Assembly: GCA_021300015.1 (NCBI GenBank)
Contig: JAJTFB010000004.1
Coordinates: 1 to 64,000 of the forward strand
DNA: 64,000 nucleotides
Direction of reading: 5' to 3'
Source: Pirellula sp.
Lineage (GTDB): Bacteria; Planctomycetota; Planctomycetia; Pirellulales; Pirellulaceae
Positions 52,540 to 61,196 of this stretch are shown piece by piece (the stretch's first letter is position 1; each line of letters opens with the position of its first letter). The notes below the pieces were generated by a model. The model made no database searches. It was not told the origin of the DNA and saw only the letters and a list, made by a program, of their open reading frames with translations. The translations under genes and the position numbers were made by a program.

Positions 52540-54189
52540 CTAAGGATTTGTTGACTCGACGACAAGCGTATCCATGTCGCGGTGAATCTGTTTGGAAACA
52601 GGCTCTGCCAACGCGGCCAATCGGTCGGTATCGGCTTGGAAGAGCTTCATCGTCCTCATCGGGAACAGGCCGATGTAAAGGCAGAGAAAACCGACAGCGA
52701 CCAACGGGACCCATTCCCGAGGCGTCAGGTCGACCCCTGCTAGGGGGCGATTATGGGTGTCTGTGCGTGTGCCATTGCCTCCGAAGAGCAATCGCTGAAC
52801 GATGCGTAGGCCGTACCACGCCCCGAGAACCGTACCGAGCACAGCGATCGCAACGAGCGTCGTGCATACTCTCATCATGCCCGAGAGGGTCAGGAACTCG
52901 CCGACAAATCCGTTGAGGCCAGGAAGTCCCGCTCCTGCCAGGGTGAAGAACACTAGCAGCACGGCTAGTTTGGGATACTGTGCGGCCATCCCTTGATCCT
53001 CGCTGCGCAAGCGGATCGGACCGTGCCGTTGCTCGAGCATCGAGAGGATCCAGAACATCGCCGCAGTGATCAATCCGTGGTTGAACATTTGCAGAGCCGC
53101 CCCGCCGAGTCCCTCGCGCGTCATGCTCATGAGCCCGAGCGTGATGAAACCGACGTGGGACAGGGAGCTAAAGGCCAGTACCTCACGCATATCGTCCTTG
53201 GACAGCGCCACAAGAGCGCCGTAGACAATCACGATCGCACCGAGGGTCCCTACGACCAATTGGGCTTCGATCGACAGCGCTACGGGAGTCAAAGGGATGA
53301 CGATTCGCAGCAGCCCGTAGAGGCCAAGCTTGGCGACCACCGAAGCGATCAGGGAGGTGGTGTTCGGGTGAGCCGCCGCATAGGTCATCGGAAGCCAGGT
53401 GTGCAATGGAAGGATGGCAAGCTTGATTCCGAATCCTAGCAGCAACAGCCATACGGCCCAGGAGTCTTTGCTACCGATTGGAACGCCACTGCTGGCAGCT
53501 TGTGCCGCGATTGCCGAAAGTTCGCTGAAGGCGACCGTCGAGGGTTGGCCGTTGGCCAGTGGAGCCATCGCCAAGGAAATCAATCCGACGACCATCGGAA
53601 TGCTCCCGGCAAGGGTGAACAACAAAAATCGCTTGGAGGCGGCTTGTGGATTCTTGCCGTCGCCCCAGCCATGAATCAGCAGGATCAAGGGGATCAGGAC
53701 CGCTTCGAAGAAAATATAAAACGAGAGGAGGTCCATCGAAAGAAAGACTCCCATGAGCATCGAGATCGCCACGAGCAGGAGAGCGATGTAGGCTTCGGTC
53801 CTGACGCGAATTTGACTGCTAGCCAACCAAACCGTGAAGAAACCGACGATGCCCGTGAGCAAAACCATCAGTGCCGAGATACCGTCGGCCCCGAACGACA
53901 GTTGCCAATCGATGGGCTGACCAGCGACCGACACCGGTAGGACGAACCGCAGCGTTTCGGAGATGAAGCTGACTTTGGGCGCGATGGTCGCTTGTGCAGC
54001 GCCAGCGTTTTGGCTCAGCGTCGAAGGAGCTTGGTAGACCTGGAAGCAAAGTCCGATGCTCAACAGCAGCGTCAGGGCTGCGGCGAGGATTCCAAAGGGA
54101 ACCATCGCTTTGGCTCTAGGTCCGGAGAAAAAAATCACCAAGGCAAATGCCAGGGGGACGAGGATCAGTAAGGGGATGAGGATATTCAT
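52540..54189 (-). CDS. nuoM: NADH-quinone oxidoreductase subunit M
   Basis: 549 residues from ATG 54189, beginning MNILIPLLILVPLAFALV. Antiporter-like proton-pumping subunit with the signatures LLSFYIFFEAVLIPLILLIHGWG (key Glu) and LPLHTWLPMTYAAAHPNTTSLIA. The sequence upstream of 54189 in the same frame lies in nuoL and is not coding for NuoM. It starts 2 bases from the stop of nuoL. Confidence 0.95.
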   Translation of the reverse strand: MNILIPLLILVPLAFALVIFFSGPRAKAMVPFGILAAALTLLLSIGLCFQVYQAPSTLSQNAGAAQATIAPKVSFISETLRFVLPVSVAGQPIDWQLSFGADGISALMVLLTGIVGFFTVWLASSQIRVRTEAYIALLLVAISMLMGVFLSMDLLSFYIFFEAVLIPLILLIHGWGDGKNPQAASKRFLLFTLAGSIPMVVGLISLAMAPLANGQPSTVAFSELSAIAAQAASSGVPIGSKDSWAVWLLLLGFGIKLAILPLHTWLPMTYAAAHPNTTSLIASVVAKLGLYGLLRIVIPLTPVALSIEAQLVVGTLGAIVIVYGALVALSKDDMREVLAFSSLSHVGFITLGLMSMTREGLGGAALQMFNHGLITAAMFWILSMLEQRHGPIRLRSEDQGMAAQYPKLAVLLVFFTLAGAGLPGLNGFVGEFLTLSGMMRVCTTLVAIAVLGTVLGAWYGLRIVQRLLFGGNGTRTDTHNRPLAGVDLTPREWVPLVAVGFLCLYIGLFPMRTMKLFQADTDRLAALAEPVSKQIHRDMDTLVVESTNP

Positions 54190-54191
54190 GA

Positions 54192-56159
54192 CTACCAACT
54201 TGCTCTCGTAACGATCCAAATGGCGACCAAAGCGACACCGACGGCGGTCAGCAGGCTGTAGGAGGGAACCCGTCCTGTCTGGATCCGTTGGCCCGCGAGC
54301 CCCACGATTCTCGGCAAATCCGCTACCGCATCGGTCAGAGCACCGATGATGTTCGTATCGAACCATTCCAGGGCTTTCGCGAACGAAAGCATCGGTTGAA
54401 CGATTGCCAAGTTGTAGAACCAATCGATGTAAAGGCGATTGCGACCAAAATCCGCAATGCTTTTTCCCAATCCGTCGGTGGCGGGGGATTTGTGGCTGAT
54501 GGTATAGCCGACGAAGACACCCGCAAGGGCGATCAGCGAGGAGACCACCAAGAGCCACATAGGCTCAGAGTGCTCGTGGTGATGGAGTCCCGGTGTTTTT
54601 GAGACGTACTCAGAAATCTTGCCCGTGGGACCTAGCAGAGCTCCTGCGAGCAATGCACCGAGGGCAAGTACGGCCATCGGGGCTAGCATGATATTGGAGG
54701 CATCATGGGCGTGGTGCCCTGCGGCCGCAGGGACTTTTTCCGGTCCATGGAACGTCTTGAAGTAGGCCTTCGACGTGTAGATCGCCGTAAGGAACGCTGT
54801 CAGAAAACCGATGCCCAGCAGGATAGAAAAGTGACCGCCGACCATCGTATCGGAGCTTGCGTCGAGCAGCACAGCAAGGACCGAATCTTTGCTGAAGAAG
54901 CCTGCCAGGAGCGGAACGCCCGCCAGGGCTGCAGCACCGATCGCGAATAGAATATTGGTCTTGGGCAGCACCCGCTTGAGCCCTGAAAACTCTCGCATAT
55001 CGATCACGTCGCCCATCGCATGCATCACGTTACCGGCCGAAAGGAACAGCAACGCTTTGAAGAAAGCATGGGTGACCAAGTGGAACATCGCAGCAACGAC
55101 CGCAACGGTCATCAAGTCCTTGACCGCACCGGTACCGAGCGCCATGAAGAGATAACCGAGTTGGCTGACGGTCGAATAGGCCAAAACCCGTTTCAGGTCG
55201 TCTTGGTAAAGGGCCATAACCGCAGCGATCAGCGAGGTGATTCCGCCGAGCCATGCGACGGTGATCAGGACCGATGGGGTCAGGACCGTCAGTGGAGCTA
55301 GACGAGCCATCAGGTAGACACCTGCGGTGACCATCGTCGCGGCGTGGATCAAGGCCGAGACAGGCGTTGGACCTTCCATCGCATCGGGCAACCAAACGTG
55401 AAAGGGGAACTGAGCGGACTTTCCAATCGCACCGATCATCAGCATCCAAGCGATGGTCGTTAGGAGCCCTCCGTGTTTCTCAGCTAGGACCGGTGCTGCA
55501 TCGAAAATGGTTTGGAAGTCCAGGCGGGCAAACCAGCTTTGCGATGCCCCCACATCGGTGTGTCCGATGGCGTAGGCCAGGAGCAGGATTCCGAAGAGGA
55601 ACGCGGTATCGGCGATGCGGTTGACCAAAAACGCTTTGGTTGCAGCCCGTGCTGCCGAGGGTTTGCGGAACCAATAACCGATCAGCAGATAGCTGCAGGT
55701 CCCGACACCTTCCCAGAAGGCGTACATCATGAGCAAGTTGTGGGAGAGGACCAGCATGGTCATCGAGAAGACGAACCCGCAGAAGACCGCAAAGTAGCGA
55801 GCATAACCGTCGTCGCCGTGCATGTAGCCTTTGGAGTAGATCGCGATCATCGCTGAGATCGAAGTGACGGCCGAAAGGAGCGTCAAGCAGAGCGTATCGA
55901 CGCGGAGTGCAAGCTTGAGGTCCACGTTGCCGATTTGCAGGTAACGGTAACCTTCGGCGATCTGAAATCCGGTATCGGACGCTTCGGCATTCCATCGCAG
56001 CAGGACCATCAGGGCGCATGCGGCCGAGATGAGCAGGGATACGATCGCAGGAACGTGCGCGTAGTGTTTGTCACCACGGAACGACAGGATCGTACAGAGG
56101 ATGCAGCCTACCAGGGGTGCAAGCGGAATAAGCCAAACGAGAGATTCGAAATTAAGCAC
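54192..56159 (-). CDS. nuoL: NADH-quinone oxidoreductase subunit L
   Basis: 655 residues, the largest antiporter-like subunit, with the long C-terminal amphipathic helix expected along the membrane arm. Hallmarks: MMYAFWEGVGTCSYLLIGYWF, SAQFPFHVWLPDAMEGPTPVSALIHAATM, and VLAYSTVSQLGYLFMALG. It starts with GTG at 56159, overlapping the end of nuoK by 8 bases, so translation is coupled. Confidence 0.97.
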   Translation of the reverse strand: MLNFESLVWLIPLAPLVGCILCTILSFRGDKHYAHVPAIVSLLISAACALMVLLRWNAEASDTGFQIAEGYRYLQIGNVDLKLALRVDTLCLTLLSAVTSISAMIAIYSKGYMHGDDGYARYFAVFCGFVFSMTMLVLSHNLLMMYAFWEGVGTCSYLLIGYWFRKPSAARAATKAFLVNRIADTAFLFGILLLAYAIGHTDVGASQSWFARLDFQTIFDAAPVLAEKHGGLLTTIAWMLMIGAIGKSAQFPFHVWLPDAMEGPTPVSALIHAATMVTAGVYLMARLAPLTVLTPSVLITVAWLGGITSLIAAVMALYQDDLKRVLAYSTVSQLGYLFMALGTGAVKDLMTVAVVAAMFHLVTHAFFKALLFLSAGNVMHAMGDVIDMREFSGLKRVLPKTNILFAIGAAALAGVPLLAGFFSKDSVLAVLLDASSDTMVGGHFSILLGIGFLTAFLTAIYTSKAYFKTFHGPEKVPAAAGHHAHDASNIMLAPMAVLALGALLAGALLGPTGKISEYVSKTPGLHHHEHSEPMWLLVVSSLIALAGVFVGYTISHKSPATDGLGKSIADFGRNRLYIDWFYNLAIVQPMLSFAKALEWFDTNIIGALTDAVADLPRIVGLAGQRIQTGRVPSYSLLTAVGVALVAIWIVTRASW

Positions 56160-56640
56160 GCTGGTTGACCTCCGACACGATGGGAGAGGTTTTCTGGTCT
56201 TGATCTAAAGATGCTTGCATGGAACTAGGGACCGGTCTGTCCAAGGGATCCAATCCGGCTGGACTGAGTTTAGGATAATGTTCTTCGTGCTCGAGGTCTT
56301 GGTAATCACCCGCCGTGGACTTCGGTAGGATCGTCTCGCTCAAATCGTCCCACGCCTGAACGTCCAAGGTGGCTTTGCGTCGGTAGAGAGAGACGACCAT
56401 CGCCAGTGCGATCGCTGCCTCGCATGCCGAGATGGTCAGCACCATGACGGCCAGAATCTGGCCTTGATAATTCTGGTGGAATTTCGAGAAGACGATGAGG
56501 TTGAGGCTCACGCCCGAAAGCATGGTTTCCAGGGACAGGAACATCAAAATCAAAGATCGTCGGGTCAAAAAACCGATCAATCCTATGGCAAAGAGAATGC
56601 CTCCTAAAAGGAGGAGGTTTTGGACTTCGGAGTGACTCAC
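56152..56640 (-). CDS. nuoK: NADH-quinone oxidoreductase subunit K, with C-terminal extension
   Basis: 162 residues from GTG 56640, which overlaps nuoJ's stop (GTGA). The first ~100 residues are a normal NuoK: three membrane helices with LLGGILFAIGLIGFLTRRSLI, LSLETMLSGVSLNLI (conserved Glu) and LTISACEAAIALAMVV (second Glu). A hydrophilic tail of about 60 residues follows (QAWDDLSETILPKSTAG and beyond), rich in D, P, Q and S, absent from most NuoK proteins. Its role is unknown; it is an in-frame continuation of a clean gene, not an annotation error. Confidence 0.93.
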   Translation of the reverse strand: MSHSEVQNLLLLGGILFAIGLIGFLTRRSLILMFLSLETMLSGVSLNLIVFSKFHQNYQGQILAVMVLTISACEAAIALAMVVSLYRRKATLDVQAWDDLSETILPKSTAGDYQDLEHEEHYPKLSPAGLDPLDRPVPSSMQASLDQDQKTSPIVSEVNQRA

Positions 56641-57458
56641 GACAGGTCCCTTTCTGGTTTCTGTGCCAAGACGATCGCTCCGAGCGTAGCGACTAAAAGG
56701 ACGGTACCGGCCAATTCGATCGCAAGCAGATAATCGGTAAACATCGAACGCCCGAGTCCCGAGGTTTTGGCTGGAACAAACGCATTGAGTTGGTCTTGGG
56801 TCATGCTCGCTTCGGGAACCGGAGGCATTACCATGCCGGGAGATGGACCAGGTTCGGCCAAGCTGTAAGGTCGCGTCAGGTCGAGTTTCACCGGCAGGAT
56901 TTCTTCTGACTCCGAAACGCTCCAAGCGATCGCCATGAGCAAACTGGTGGCGACCACTGTAGCGATCACGGGGTTTGTCAACTGAACGTCGTACCATTGG
57001 AGTTGTGCTTTTTGCGCGAACATCAGTACGAACAAGAAGATGATGATGGTCGCACCGGCATAGACGATCATGGTTGCAGCGGCGATGAAATAAGCCGATT
57101 GCATAAACATCACTCCGCAGGAGGAAAGGACCGCCGTGGCAAACCCCAAGGCTGCATGGACAGGCTCTCGGGTGGTGATGAAGGCAATTCCGCCGGCGAC
57201 GGCCAGAATGCTAAAGCACATGCGGACGAGCGAATCGAGTTGCATCGGAATCGAAGTAAAGGCCATCAGGGCCGCGAATGCGAAAAGCCCCGCACCGGCC
57301 CACGCCATCATTTTCGACTTGATCAGCCCGTGTTGAAGAAGCAAGTAGGCAACGGCCCCGAGGAGAATCACCATCAGCAGGATCTGAGCGAGATTCCCCT
57401 GAAATGGATCGCCGTTAACCAGCGGCAAATTTTTCGGGTCAATCGGTAAAGGGTTCAC
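56637..57458 (-). CDS. nuoJ: NADH-quinone oxidoreductase subunit J, N-terminally extended
   Basis: 273 residues from GTG 57458, longer than the common 165-200. Core NuoJ helices are present from about residue 85 (ILAVAGGIAFITTREPVHAALGFATAVLSSCGVMFM, VYAGATIIIFLFVLMFAQ), with the final helix LLAIELAGTVLLVATLGAIVLA. The extra N-terminus holds two or so additional hydrophobic segments (LAQILLMVILLGAVAYLLL, AWAGAGLFAFAALMAF). Part of the proton path near the quinone site. Its 3' end overlaps nuoK. Confidence 0.92.
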   Translation of the reverse strand: MNPLPIDPKNLPLVNGDPFQGNLAQILLMVILLGAVAYLLLQHGLIKSKMMAWAGAGLFAFAALMAFTSIPMQLDSLVRMCFSILAVAGGIAFITTREPVHAALGFATAVLSSCGVMFMQSAYFIAAATMIVYAGATIIIFLFVLMFAQKAQLQWYDVQLTNPVIATVVATSLLMAIAWSVSESEEILPVKLDLTRPYSLAEPGPSPGMVMPPVPEASMTQDQLNAFVPAKTSGLGRSMFTDYLLAIELAGTVLLVATLGAIVLAQKPERDLS

Positions 57459-57570
57459 TGATGGCCTCTTACGTCGTTTCTATCGATCGAGTGTCTGGTC
57501 ACTGAATCTGTGTTCACTGAAAATTTGTTTGACTAAAGTATTTAGTTGTTGAACCGTGGGCTGGAAAAAA

Positions 57571-58236
57571 TCAGCCCGACTTCCCGCGACCCGGAGGAGG
57601 CGGAGCGTCCTTGGCAGTCGGTGACAATTCGGCTGCGGGTCCCAGGTTCCCTCGGTTGGTCCTGACCGGATCCTGGCCGGACTTGACCGTCTCGTCAAAG
57701 ACCGACAGGAGCTTTTCTTTGTCGAAGATCATTTCCTCTCGGGTCATACCTGTCAGATCGTAGATGCTCGTCAGTTCGATCGCATCGACCGGGCAAGCTT
57801 CCTCGCACATCCCGCAGTAGATGCATCGGAGTTCGTCGATGGTAAACGTCGCAGGGAACTTGTCGCGATCTTTCCAATGGGGATCGTCCTTAGGGGCAGG
57901 AGCCGCGATGATCTCGATGCAATTGGCCGGGCAAGCGGTCTGGCACATGTAGCAAGCCACGCATTTGACACGGCCTGCTTCGTCGCGATTCAAGCGATGG
58001 ACACCCCGGTAGTTCGGTGGAATCTCGGGTTCGGCTTCCGGGTACTGACGCGTGGTGGCTTTGCCTGATACCGCATGCCGGACTGCGGTCGCCAATCCGG
58101 AGGCAATCGCTGGCAAATACAGAGCGTCCAAGATGCTCATCTTGGGAGCTTCTCCCCACTTGACCGATTTCTTAGCCGATGGCTTATTCATCTGGGCTTC
58201 GTTTTTCTGGGGATCGTTTTTTTTGGGATCACTCAT
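57571..58236 (-). CDS. nuoI: NADH-quinone oxidoreductase subunit I
   Basis: 221 residues from ATG 58236. Two 4Fe-4S ferredoxin motifs, CVACYMCQTACP and CIYCGMCEEACP, mark it. It carries clusters N6a and N6b, passing electrons to the quinone end. The N-terminus is lengthened by a Lys/Asn/Gln-rich 25-residue segment, and the C-terminus by a Pro/Gly-rich tail. The start overlaps the nuoH stop by 8 bases. Confidence 0.97.
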   Translation of the reverse strand: MSDPKKNDPQKNEAQMNKPSAKKSVKWGEAPKMSILDALYLPAIASGLATAVRHAVSGKATTRQYPEAEPEIPPNYRGVHRLNRDEAGRVKCVACYMCQTACPANCIEIIAAPAPKDDPHWKDRDKFPATFTIDELRCIYCGMCEEACPVDAIELTSIYDLTGMTREEMIFDKEKLLSVFDETVKSGQDPVRTNRGNLGPAAELSPTAKDAPPPPGRGKSG

Positions 58237-59419
58237 ACGAGACCGCTCCTTGGGGTGAGAGTCCTTGTCGCATTGCGTCGGTGGTTGCCATGGAAGCATT
58301 GAACTTCGCGGCGCTGTAGTAGGCAGCAAGGACAGGAAGGATGACCGTGGCAATCAAAAGATGCTTGGGGAGTCCGAGCGACAGTACGATCGCAACTCCG
58401 ACGAGATTCACAAGCCCGAGCGGAATCAGACCCTTCCAAGCCAAACCCATCAATTGGTCGAATCGGAATCGGGGCAAGGACCAACGCAAAAGGATGATGA
58501 CCAAGACCACCAGCGCGACCTTGGCCAGCAACACGCCCAAGCCCAGCAGCAGGATCGGCGTGGAAGCTCCCGAGGGGCCAGGAAGGCCTGGGAAGTGCCA
58601 GCCGCCGAGAAACAGCAGGGCCGTCAGGAAGCTGACCGTGACAATGTGTGTATATTCGGCCAAGAAATAGAGAACGAATTTGATCCCGCTGTATTCGGTG
58701 TGGAACCCACCGACGAGCTCTTGCTCGCATTCGGGCAAGTCAAACGGCAGCCGGTTGGTTTCAGCCAGCGCTGCGGTGAAGAACACCAGCATGGCAACAG
58801 GTTGCCAGAAGACGTTCCAATCCAGAAGGCTCCCGGATTGTGCTTCGACGATTTTTTCGATGTTCAGCGAGCCGGTAATCGCGATGACTCCGAGGATCGA
58901 GAGCCCGAGAGGAATCTCGTAGCTGATGAACTGAGCGCAGGAACGGATCGCACCGTAGATGGAGTACTTGTTGTTCGAGGCCCATCCGCCGATGATGATT
59001 CCGTAGGCCGACAGCGAGCTGATCGCGAGCATCATGAGGATGCCGATATCGATTCCTGGAGCAACGACGAATCGAAACCCATCTTTGTAGTCCGTTGCGA
59101 CGGGTCCAAAGGGCATGACGACTAGCGCGAACATGGCGGTGATCAAGCTGAAAGCCGGCGCCAGGAAATACAGTGCCGTAAAGACGTGGTCGGGGATGAG
59201 TTGTTCTTTGAGAAAGATCTTGATGCCGTCAGCGATCGCTTGGAAAAGTCCAAAGGGTCCGACGCGGTTGGGCCCGACTCGGTCCTGAACGTAGGCAGCG
59301 ATTTTTCGCTCGACAAAGGTCATGTAAAGACCTAGGAATGGCACGACGGCGAGGATCACTCCGATCGCCGCCAGGGCAGGCCATAGGACAGGCCAAGACT
59401 CGAATAAGGTATTGATCAT
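58229..59419 (-). CDS. nuoH: NADH-quinone oxidoreductase subunit H
   Basis: 396 residues from ATG 59419 (AAGGA about 9 bases upstream). NuoH forms the quinone chamber with NuoB and NuoD. FVERKIAAYVQDRVGPNRVGPFGLFQAIADGIK and LAETNRLPFDLPECEQELVGGFHTEYSGI are diagnostic. Eight or more helices as expected. 33 bases separate it from nuoG. Confidence 0.97.
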   Translation of the reverse strand: MINTLFESWPVLWPALAAIGVILAVVPFLGLYMTFVERKIAAYVQDRVGPNRVGPFGLFQAIADGIKIFLKEQLIPDHVFTALYFLAPAFSLITAMFALVVMPFGPVATDYKDGFRFVVAPGIDIGILMMLAISSLSAYGIIIGGWASNNKYSIYGAIRSCAQFISYEIPLGLSILGVIAITGSLNIEKIVEAQSGSLLDWNVFWQPVAMLVFFTAALAETNRLPFDLPECEQELVGGFHTEYSGIKFVLYFLAEYTHIVTVSFLTALLFLGGWHFPGLPGPSGASTPILLLGLGVLLAKVALVVLVIILLRWSLPRFRFDQLMGLAWKGLIPLGLVNLVGVAIVLSLGLPKHLLIATVILPVLAAYYSAAKFNASMATTDAMRQGLSPQGAVSYE

Positions 59420-59452
59420 CAACGGTGTTCCTTGTGGGTGCTCCCTGGATCG

Positions 59453-61159
59453 CTATGAGCTTTTGGCCGCAGCGGTGTGATTGGCGAACTTGGCAAGTCG
59501 CACTCCATGCTCCCCGAGATCTCCGGTGGCAATCGCCGAGAGTTCAGGGATCTTGGTTCCGATCTCCTTGCGCAACGCCATGGCGTTGAACAAGCCTGCA
59601 CGCCCGGCTAGGTCCATAAGAATCCGGCCATCGGCTCGGGCTTCCTCTGGGGGACGAATCGATGCATGGGTGCTTTGGGCTAACCCTGCATGGTTGACAT
59701 AGGTTCCATCCCGTTCGGCGAACGATCCTGCGGCGAAGACCACGTCGGCCCGTTCGCTCAGTGGGGATGGGAAGATGTCTTGGACGATCAACAGCGATGG
59801 GGTTCCGACGGCTTGGTCGATCTTCTCGTTGACCCAACCCGAGCTGGATCCACCGACGACGAACCAGGCGCTGGCCGAGGATTTTCCGAGCGATTCGGCA
59901 TGGATGACCGAGCCCTCGAAGTGGCGCAGGATCGCTTCGATACCGGTTCGATTCGGGCATTTTTCTGCTCGAATGGTGAATTTGACTTTGCCTGCCGCAG
60001 GGGACTCTCCCTTGGGGCCTTTGGGGTACAGATCGTCGCTGCCTACGACAGGAACAGGCCCCAGAGTCAATTTGGTTCTCGCATCGATTCCCTTGATGTA
60101 CGAGGCCAGCAGGTAAGCCTCCTCGAGCGTCATGAAAGGGGACAGGACGACGACGAAACCCGAGGGGTCGTTTTGGATTGCCGAATGGATCCGTTTGCGA
60201 GCTTCGGCCAAGACCGTTGGCCATGGATCGGCGAACGACAGATCCGAGGGAGCGGTCGAGCGGACCGTCGCATTGGCGTTCGAAGGTGGGTTTTTGAGTC
60301 TCGGGTACTTGATGCGCCGCTCGTCGTGGATGTATTTGAATCCAAAGCGTCCTTCGTCGCACATGAAGTGCCCTTGGGCTTGTGGATTTTCCCTGGGTCG
60401 CAGCCGGTAGACTTTGTTGTCGTTTTGATCGACTTGAATGCTGCAGCCCGTCGAGCAACCCGTACATACGCTATCGGCGTGCTTGAGCCACCAGACCCGT
60501 TTCTTGTAGAGGAAGTCCTTGCTGCAAAGGGCACCGACGGGGCACAGGTCGACGACGTTGCCGGCGAGTTTGTTGTTGCAGGGGGTCTCTGGAAAGACAT
60601 CGATTTCCTCGTGCGATCCCCGAGCGACGACTTGGAGTTCGGCCGTTCCGCTGATTTCTCTTGTGAAGCGAACGCAGCGGGTGCACATGACACAACGGTC
60701 GGTAAACAGAGCGATCTGTTCTCCGATGTGGTACTTGTCCTCACGTTGGATTTTCGGCTCATCGAGTCGGCTGTGGGCCTTGCCGTACTTGTAGGTGTAA
60801 TCCTGCAGGTAGCACTCACCGGCTTGATCGCAGATCGAGCAATCGAGTGGATGGTTCAAAAGCAACAGTTCGAGGGTCATCTGTTGGGAGGTTTTCACTT
60901 TGGACGAATCGGTCCGGATGATGGTCCCTTCTTTGATCGGCGTTTGGCAACCCGGTACGAGTTTAGGGCCCATGGCGACGGTTCCGTCGGGTTTGGTCTC
61001 GCCGACTTCGACCAAGCACATGCGGCATGAGGCTACGACCGAGAGCGATTCGTGCCAGCAGTAGTGTGGGATCTCAATCCCGGCTTTTCGAGCCGCCAGG
61101 ATGCAGTTGTCCTTGGGATCTGCATCGACCTCGATGTCATTGACTTTGACTTTGACCAC
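59453..61159 (-). CDS. nuoG: NADH-quinone oxidoreductase subunit G, short form
   Basis: 568 residues from GTG 61159; the frame opens further upstream, but would overlap nuoF and lacks family character. The start VKVNDIEVDADPKDNCILAA and CRMCLVEV form the 2Fe-2S domain; HPLDCSICDQAGECYLQDY and the CVMCTRCVRF and CTGCSTGCSIQV sites bind the further 4Fe-4S clusters. The C-terminal molybdopterin-like part is much shortened compared with ~900-residue enterobacterial NuoG. Entry of electrons from NuoF goes through this subunit. Confidence 0.94.
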   Translation of the reverse strand: MVKVKVNDIEVDADPKDNCILAARKAGIEIPHYCWHESLSVVASCRMCLVEVGETKPDGTVAMGPKLVPGCQTPIKEGTIIRTDSSKVKTSQQMTLELLLLNHPLDCSICDQAGECYLQDYTYKYGKAHSRLDEPKIQREDKYHIGEQIALFTDRCVMCTRCVRFTREISGTAELQVVARGSHEEIDVFPETPCNNKLAGNVVDLCPVGALCSKDFLYKKRVWWLKHADSVCTGCSTGCSIQVDQNDNKVYRLRPRENPQAQGHFMCDEGRFGFKYIHDERRIKYPRLKNPPSNANATVRSTAPSDLSFADPWPTVLAEARKRIHSAIQNDPSGFVVVLSPFMTLEEAYLLASYIKGIDARTKLTLGPVPVVGSDDLYPKGPKGESPAAGKVKFTIRAEKCPNRTGIEAILRHFEGSVIHAESLGKSSASAWFVVGGSSSGWVNEKIDQAVGTPSLLIVQDIFPSPLSERADVVFAAGSFAERDGTYVNHAGLAQSTHASIRPPEEARADGRILMDLAGRAGLFNAMALRKEIGTKIPELSAIATGDLGEHGVRLAKFANHTAAAKSS

Positions 61160-61196
61160 TTTTATTGCTTTCCCAAAAAGTGTTAAGTGCTTCGGG

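Noticed and set aside
58265-59125. 286-residue plus-strand open frame opposite nuoH
   Set aside because: Highly charged antisense composition; nuoH is certain.
59690-61030. 446-residue open frame on the plus strand opposite nuoG
   Set aside because: nuoG has clear iron-sulphur motifs on the other strand; this frame has no recognisable domain and is a shadow of GC-rich codon usage.
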